Shown here piece after piece: positions 32,732 through 35,461 of a DNA stretch of 35,461 nt. The stretch covers positions 3,654 through 39,114 of the forward strand of contig JAFMHC010000019.1 of assembly GCA_017854775.1 (NCBI GenBank). Direction: 5' to 3'. The notes below the pieces were generated by a model that had not been told where the DNA came from, did no database searches, and was given only the letters and a program-made list of their open reading frames with translations. The DNA comes from Gammaproteobacteria bacterium (GTDB lineage Bacteria; Pseudomonadota; Gammaproteobacteria; Arenicellales; Arenicellaceae). Every line of letters begins with the position of its first letter. Positions within the stretch are counted from its first letter, which is position 1. A program made the position numbers and the translations under genes.

Positions 32732-33570
32732 TGGAGCGCTGGCGCATTATATTGCCACGGTGTTTGCAACTGGGTCACTCAGACCCGACACTGGTAGCTA
32801 GCATTGATGAGATAATCACTTGGTACGCATCAATTGATAAAACCAACGACCCATTGGCTATGGCTCTATTCGAGCAGTACGGCGATCAACAATTTCGCTT
32901 ACGCTTCGAGGAATTTCTTGATCAGCTAGTCGTCTCTAACGCGTCTGGGGCTCTAATGTTCCCGCCGTCATTAAGCGCTGATCAAGCAAAAAAGCGATAT
33001 CGCTACTTAATCAGAGTTTTTCACCCAGACCGAGGCTTTAAATCTCAGGCTTGGCTAAATTCCCGCGCAGAAAAAATCAACAATGCTTTTAAAGCGTTTC
33101 GCACAGATGAATTGGTGCGCCCTGTTGCCGCCCCAAAACATCAATTTGTTGATGTCTCGGATGTTATTGAGACACCGCCGAAGCGTGCGAGAAACTTTAA
33201 AATAAAATATCGCTCTGAAACTTGGCGGAAACGCTTTGGCAACCCTCAAAGCTTGCAAAGAAAAATCATTGTAGGGCTTATTTCTTTATGTGTATTACTG
33301 ATTTTGTTTTTTTACGCGTCCACCCAAAGCCTTGCTCCTGAGCACGACGGAAATCCAAGTCGTCAACAGAACCAAGCGACACCAGGAGATGTCATTGTAG
33401 AACCGCCTAGCAAAACAGCTTGGCCAGATTCATCAACAAGCGAGGAACCGCTTTCTGAGGAAAATCAGCAAATTATCCTTGATGCCCAATGGCTGAATTC
33501 GAATACTCCAGTTCAAAGATCAATAGAGTCAGATATTAATCAGGAGTCACCAGCGACGGGGGAAAACTAA
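32731..33570 (+). CDS. Membrane-anchored J-domain (DnaJ-like) protein
   Basis: A 279-residue protein with a J-domain at about 78-124: LSADQAKKRYRYLIRVFHPD, with the HPD motif (98-100) intact, then SRAEKINNAFKAF. No Gly/Phe region, zinc finger or substrate-binding C-domain follows, so it is a class III J-protein. A single membrane helix lies at about 178-197 (IIVGLISLCVLLILFFYAS), and the polar C-terminal 80 residues would be periplasmic. J-proteins stimulate DnaK ATPase, so it could recruit DnaK to the inner face near the EPS machinery (inference). It starts with GTG overlapping the upstream TAG (TAGTG). Confidence 0.85.
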   Translation: MERWRIILPRCLQLGHSDPTLVASIDEIITWYASIDKTNDPLAMALFEQYGDQQFRLRFEEFLDQLVVSNASGALMFPPSLSADQAKKRYRYLIRVFHPDRGFKSQAWLNSRAEKINNAFKAFRTDELVRPVAAPKHQFVDVSDVIETPPKRARNFKIKYRSETWRKRFGNPQSLQRKIIVGLISLCVLLILFFYASTQSLAPEHDGNPSRQQNQATPGDVIVEPPSKTAWPDSSTSEEPLSEENQQIILDAQWLNSNTPVQRSIESDINQESPATGEN

Positions 33571-33599
33571 TCAAGCATATTGTGTGAGCAAACAGCTCC

Positions 33600-34547
33600 C
33601 TAACCTTTATCGACAGGCCCTAGAGCATCATCAGCAAGTGCCGAAACCCAATCACGCAGAGTTTCGCCAGCAAACGCAACTCTAAAATCTTGCTCAAGCC
33701 CACGTTGTATAAATATCGCCACTTGCGGGCGCAAAGCCACACCAAACCCAGTCCAGCTCATAATGTAGCCAACTTTCTGATCCGGCATAAACCGTCGATG
33801 TAACTCTTCACGCAACAAAATAAATAGCTCTATCTGCTTTGCCGTTAGATCGCTGCTAAGTAAGGCAACGCGTTTATTATTTGCTATCAAGTCGTGCACA
33901 AAATAGTGTCCATCGGCTTCTATGCTGAGCCATTGGTAAATGGTGTCAATTGACGGGTGTCGGCTTCTCGGTCTTAAGGGCACTGGTGCGCCACCACCCG
34001 ATTCAATCGCACTGACGATGAATTCGCTACAGTAAACTCTGGATCGATCTACCGAGTCGAAAACCGCATCATAGGGCAACCTCTCGGCATGCGAGCGTAT
34101 CGCAAACTCAGCCATCGACTCACCGAGCGACGCCGAAGAGGGTTGATAAATTTCAACAACGGCCTTGCCCTTAAGAAAAGCGGCTAATGGTGTACGTGTA
34201 ATAACGCCTTTTGTAAGATCGGTTGGAGAACCGTTGAAAAGCAACCTGAGTTTTGCGATAGCATGGTACACATAGGGCTTATTGTTCTCGACGGATAGAA
34301 TCCCAGCGTGTGCAAAAGGGTGATACTCATCGTCAGTTAAGGTCACTATGAGGTTGAGAGCGGTATTGCTATTGCTGACAATAATCTGCCCTGACTCGAG
34401 TGGTAAACCATGATAATTAACCGCCCGTTGAGACTGGGTTAAGGCGTTCGAATTTTCGGCTATTTCAAGCGTGGCAAATGATTCAATCTTTACGCTTGCA
34501 CAGCCGCTAAGAACAGCTATCAGTAGCAATAAACCCAGCGCTTTCAT
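33600..34547 (-). CDS. YiiX/YebB-like permuted papain-fold lipoprotein
   Basis: A 315-residue lipoprotein (LLLLIAVLSGC, acylated Cys16) of the NlpC/P60-related permuted cysteine hydrolase family. The early strand SGQIIVSNSN, the catalytic His in FAHAGIL (H80), the VYHAIAK motif, and the late catalytic Cys in RVYCSEFIVSAIESGGG (C173) are in the permuted order. The active site seems intact. Family members hydrolyse amide or ester bonds in peptides or lipids; the substrate here is unknown. The last 100 residues (VGYIMSWTGFGVALRPQVAI and beyond) are outside the family core. It overlaps the small lipoprotein gene by 4 bp (ATGA), suggesting joint action. Confidence 0.8.
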   Translation of the reverse strand: MKALGLLLLIAVLSGCASVKIESFATLEIAENSNALTQSQRAVNYHGLPLESGQIIVSNSNTALNLIVTLTDDEYHPFAHAGILSVENNKPYVYHAIAKLRLLFNGSPTDLTKGVITRTPLAAFLKGKAVVEIYQPSSASLGESMAEFAIRSHAERLPYDAVFDSVDRSRVYCSEFIVSAIESGGGAPVPLRPRSRHPSIDTIYQWLSIEADGHYFVHDLIANNKRVALLSSDLTAKQIELFILLREELHRRFMPDQKVGYIMSWTGFGVALRPQVAIFIQRGLEQDFRVAFAGETLRDWVSALADDALGPVDKG

Positions 34548-34708
34548 TCACTGCCCTTTTTGTAGTTATTGTTGCTTGTTGAATCGACTGGGTCGAATAC
34601 CTCTCTCGCGTCCTCTGGCAACGAAATGCAAGATGTACACAACAAAAGCAAGGCAGTAAGCAGGATCAGGCTGATTGGCTTGCTATTAAGGGCAAACGCG
34701 ACGCCCAT
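34544..34708 (-). CDS. Very small lipoprotein
   Basis: I start this at ATG 34708, giving about 54 residues: MGVAFALNSKPISLILLTAL, a lipobox-like LLCTSC, then an acidic tail (ISLPEDAREVFDPVDS). The frame is open to 34903, but the longer forms give an implausible leader. The mature peptide would be only about 27 residues. Overlap with the YiiX-like gene supports it being real. The function is unknown; such small lipoproteins may act as membrane partners. No good ribosome site is seen at any start. Confidence 0.6.
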   Translation of the reverse strand: MGVAFALNSKPISLILLTALLLLCTSCISLPEDAREVFDPVDSTSNNNYKKGSE

Positions 34709-35050
34709 TGGTTTATCTTTGCGGCAATAAATTGCCGGTTTGCTTTGGGCATCTTGGTGAAAAATATTCATGGTCATCGATAAATCACTATAAACAACAG
34801 TAGGTTTTAGGTCGCTTTTTAAACGGCCGCTTTTTTTGACAGGCTTTAGTGAAGCAATAACATCACAGAAAATTGTACCGCGAAAGAGAAATAGTGTCAG
34901 CAAATCAGAGCTTGCGCCATCATTACTTTAGGCATTATTCCAATGCAACGAGTTTGCAAATTTATGAACTTCGCCCAGTAACCCATATTCCACAGTAGCA
35001 TTCTGATAGTTTTCTCTGGAGAATCAGTATTTAGGAAATATTACCGAAAC
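34709..35050. other. Intergenic stretch between the small lipoprotein and hutD
   Basis: No gene called. The open frame of the small lipoprotein extends across part of it, but without coding signs. No copy of the hutF operator palindrome was found here, so HutC control of hutD is not apparent from the sequence. Confidence 0.4.
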
Positions 35051-35056
35051 TTGAAA

Positions 35057-35428
35057 ATGCTTACAGAATTAATCGCTGCCAATAACTTCAAACGTATGCC
35101 TTGGAAGAATGGCAAGGGCGAGACAATAGAACTCATTGCAATACATGACCCGCTAAGTAATGAGTTGGTATGCCGCCTAAGTATTGCCTCAGTTACCCTG
35201 GATGGTGACTTCTCAGACTTTAGTGGCTGCAAACGAACGCTAATGATGATTGCCGGAAACGGGATCGCATTGTCGCATCAATCCCAAGAAGCTCACATTC
35301 CAATTCAGACCCTAACTCGGCAATATCAATACTGTAGTTTCGATGGCGGCTGGAAAACCAAAGCAAAACTCGTCGATGGACCGATCACCGATTTTAATAT
35401 AATTTTTCACTGCTGTCCCGTTAACTGA
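35057..35428 (+). CDS. hutD: HutD family protein, C-terminally short
   Basis: The HutD cupin signature is clear: MPWKNGKGETIELIAIHD (about residues 15-32), VCRLSIASVTLDGDFSDFSG and CKRTLMMIAGNGIAL. The product ends after 123 residues at a TGA (35426-35428), whereas HutD is normally near 180-200, so the second half of the bicupin fold is missing. I found no single frameshift in the remaining 33 bases that restores it. HutD is proposed to limit Hut pathway flux in Pseudomonas. It starts at ATG 35057, or TTG 35051. It may be a decaying gene or a short variant; the window edge prevents a decision. Confidence 0.8.
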   Translation: MLTELIAANNFKRMPWKNGKGETIELIAIHDPLSNELVCRLSIASVTLDGDFSDFSGCKRTLMMIAGNGIALSHQSQEAHIPIQTLTRQYQYCSFDGGWKTKAKLVDGPITDFNIIFHCCPVN

Positions 35429-35461
35429 AAAAGAAAAAGCCTGATTCCCTAAGTCATTTGA

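Noticed and set aside
34709-34903. 65-residue N-terminal extension of the small lipoprotein
   Set aside because: It would place the lipobox far from the N-terminus, incompatible with a signal peptidase II leader.

Overview
The window reads as accessory or semi-accessory chromosome of a Gammaproteobacterium with moderate GC content, plausibly marine. This rests on gene content: HutF/HutC/HutD histidine catabolism, a Wzx/Wzy-type exopolysaccharide (EPS) locus with Wza and a Wzc-like tyrosine kinase, and a putative polysaccharide sulfotransferase. Genus cannot be fixed from the sequence. I see no rRNA, tRNA, CRISPR, transposase or phage gene.

Region 1 (1-13060) is a tight-adherence (Tad/Flp) pilus locus in two divergent arms. 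The minus arm, in transcription order from about 9313 down to 1, is: Flp pilin, a hairpin, a TadG-like protein, an unknown lipoprotein, a TadE/F-like pseudopilin, an unknown secreted protein, a very small pseudopilin, CpaB/RcpC, the CpaC/RcpA secretin, an FHA-TadA ATPase fusion, and TadB (cut by the window edge). No TadZ/CpaE gene lies between secretin and ATPase. The plus arm (9595-13060) is: a divergent Hanks-type Ser/Thr kinase, a single-span protein with a Thr-rich cytoplasmic tail, a TadD-like TPR lipoprotein, a DUF192 protein, and a TadE-like pseudopilin ending in a Cys-rich tail. The most interesting idea here is that the kinase and the FHA domain form a phosphothreonine switch controlling the pilus motor.

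Region 2 (13061-15514) carries hutF and hutC, with a good sigma-70 promoter and a palindrome overlapping its -10 box that could be the HutC operator. The hutD gene sits 20 kb away at the right edge and is C-terminally short.

Region 3 (15566-33570) is the EPS locus. It holds the initiating polyprenyl-phosphate glycosylphosphotransferase (minus strand), then a sulfotransferase, a Wzy/EpsG-like polymerase, two GT4 glycosyltransferases, an FkbM methyltransferase, a Wzx flippase, a trypsin-like periplasmic protease, an O-antigen ligase/polymerase family protein, a CpsB-type PHP phosphatase (minus strand), a FecR-domain protein followed by a strong terminator, Wza, Wzc, a TPR plus carbohydrate-binding-like membrane protein, and a membrane-anchored J-domain protein. 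In the expected pathway, the phosphotransferase primes undecaprenyl phosphate, the glycosyltransferases, methyltransferase and sulfotransferase build or decorate the repeat unit, Wzx flips it, a Wzy polymerises it, and Wzc/Wza control length and export, with CpsB opposing Wzc autophosphorylation.

Region 4 (33600-35461) has a YiiX-like permuted papain-fold lipoprotein, a very small lipoprotein, and the shortened hutD. The position of the EPS block between hutFC and hutD suggests that a hut cluster was split by insertion of region 3.
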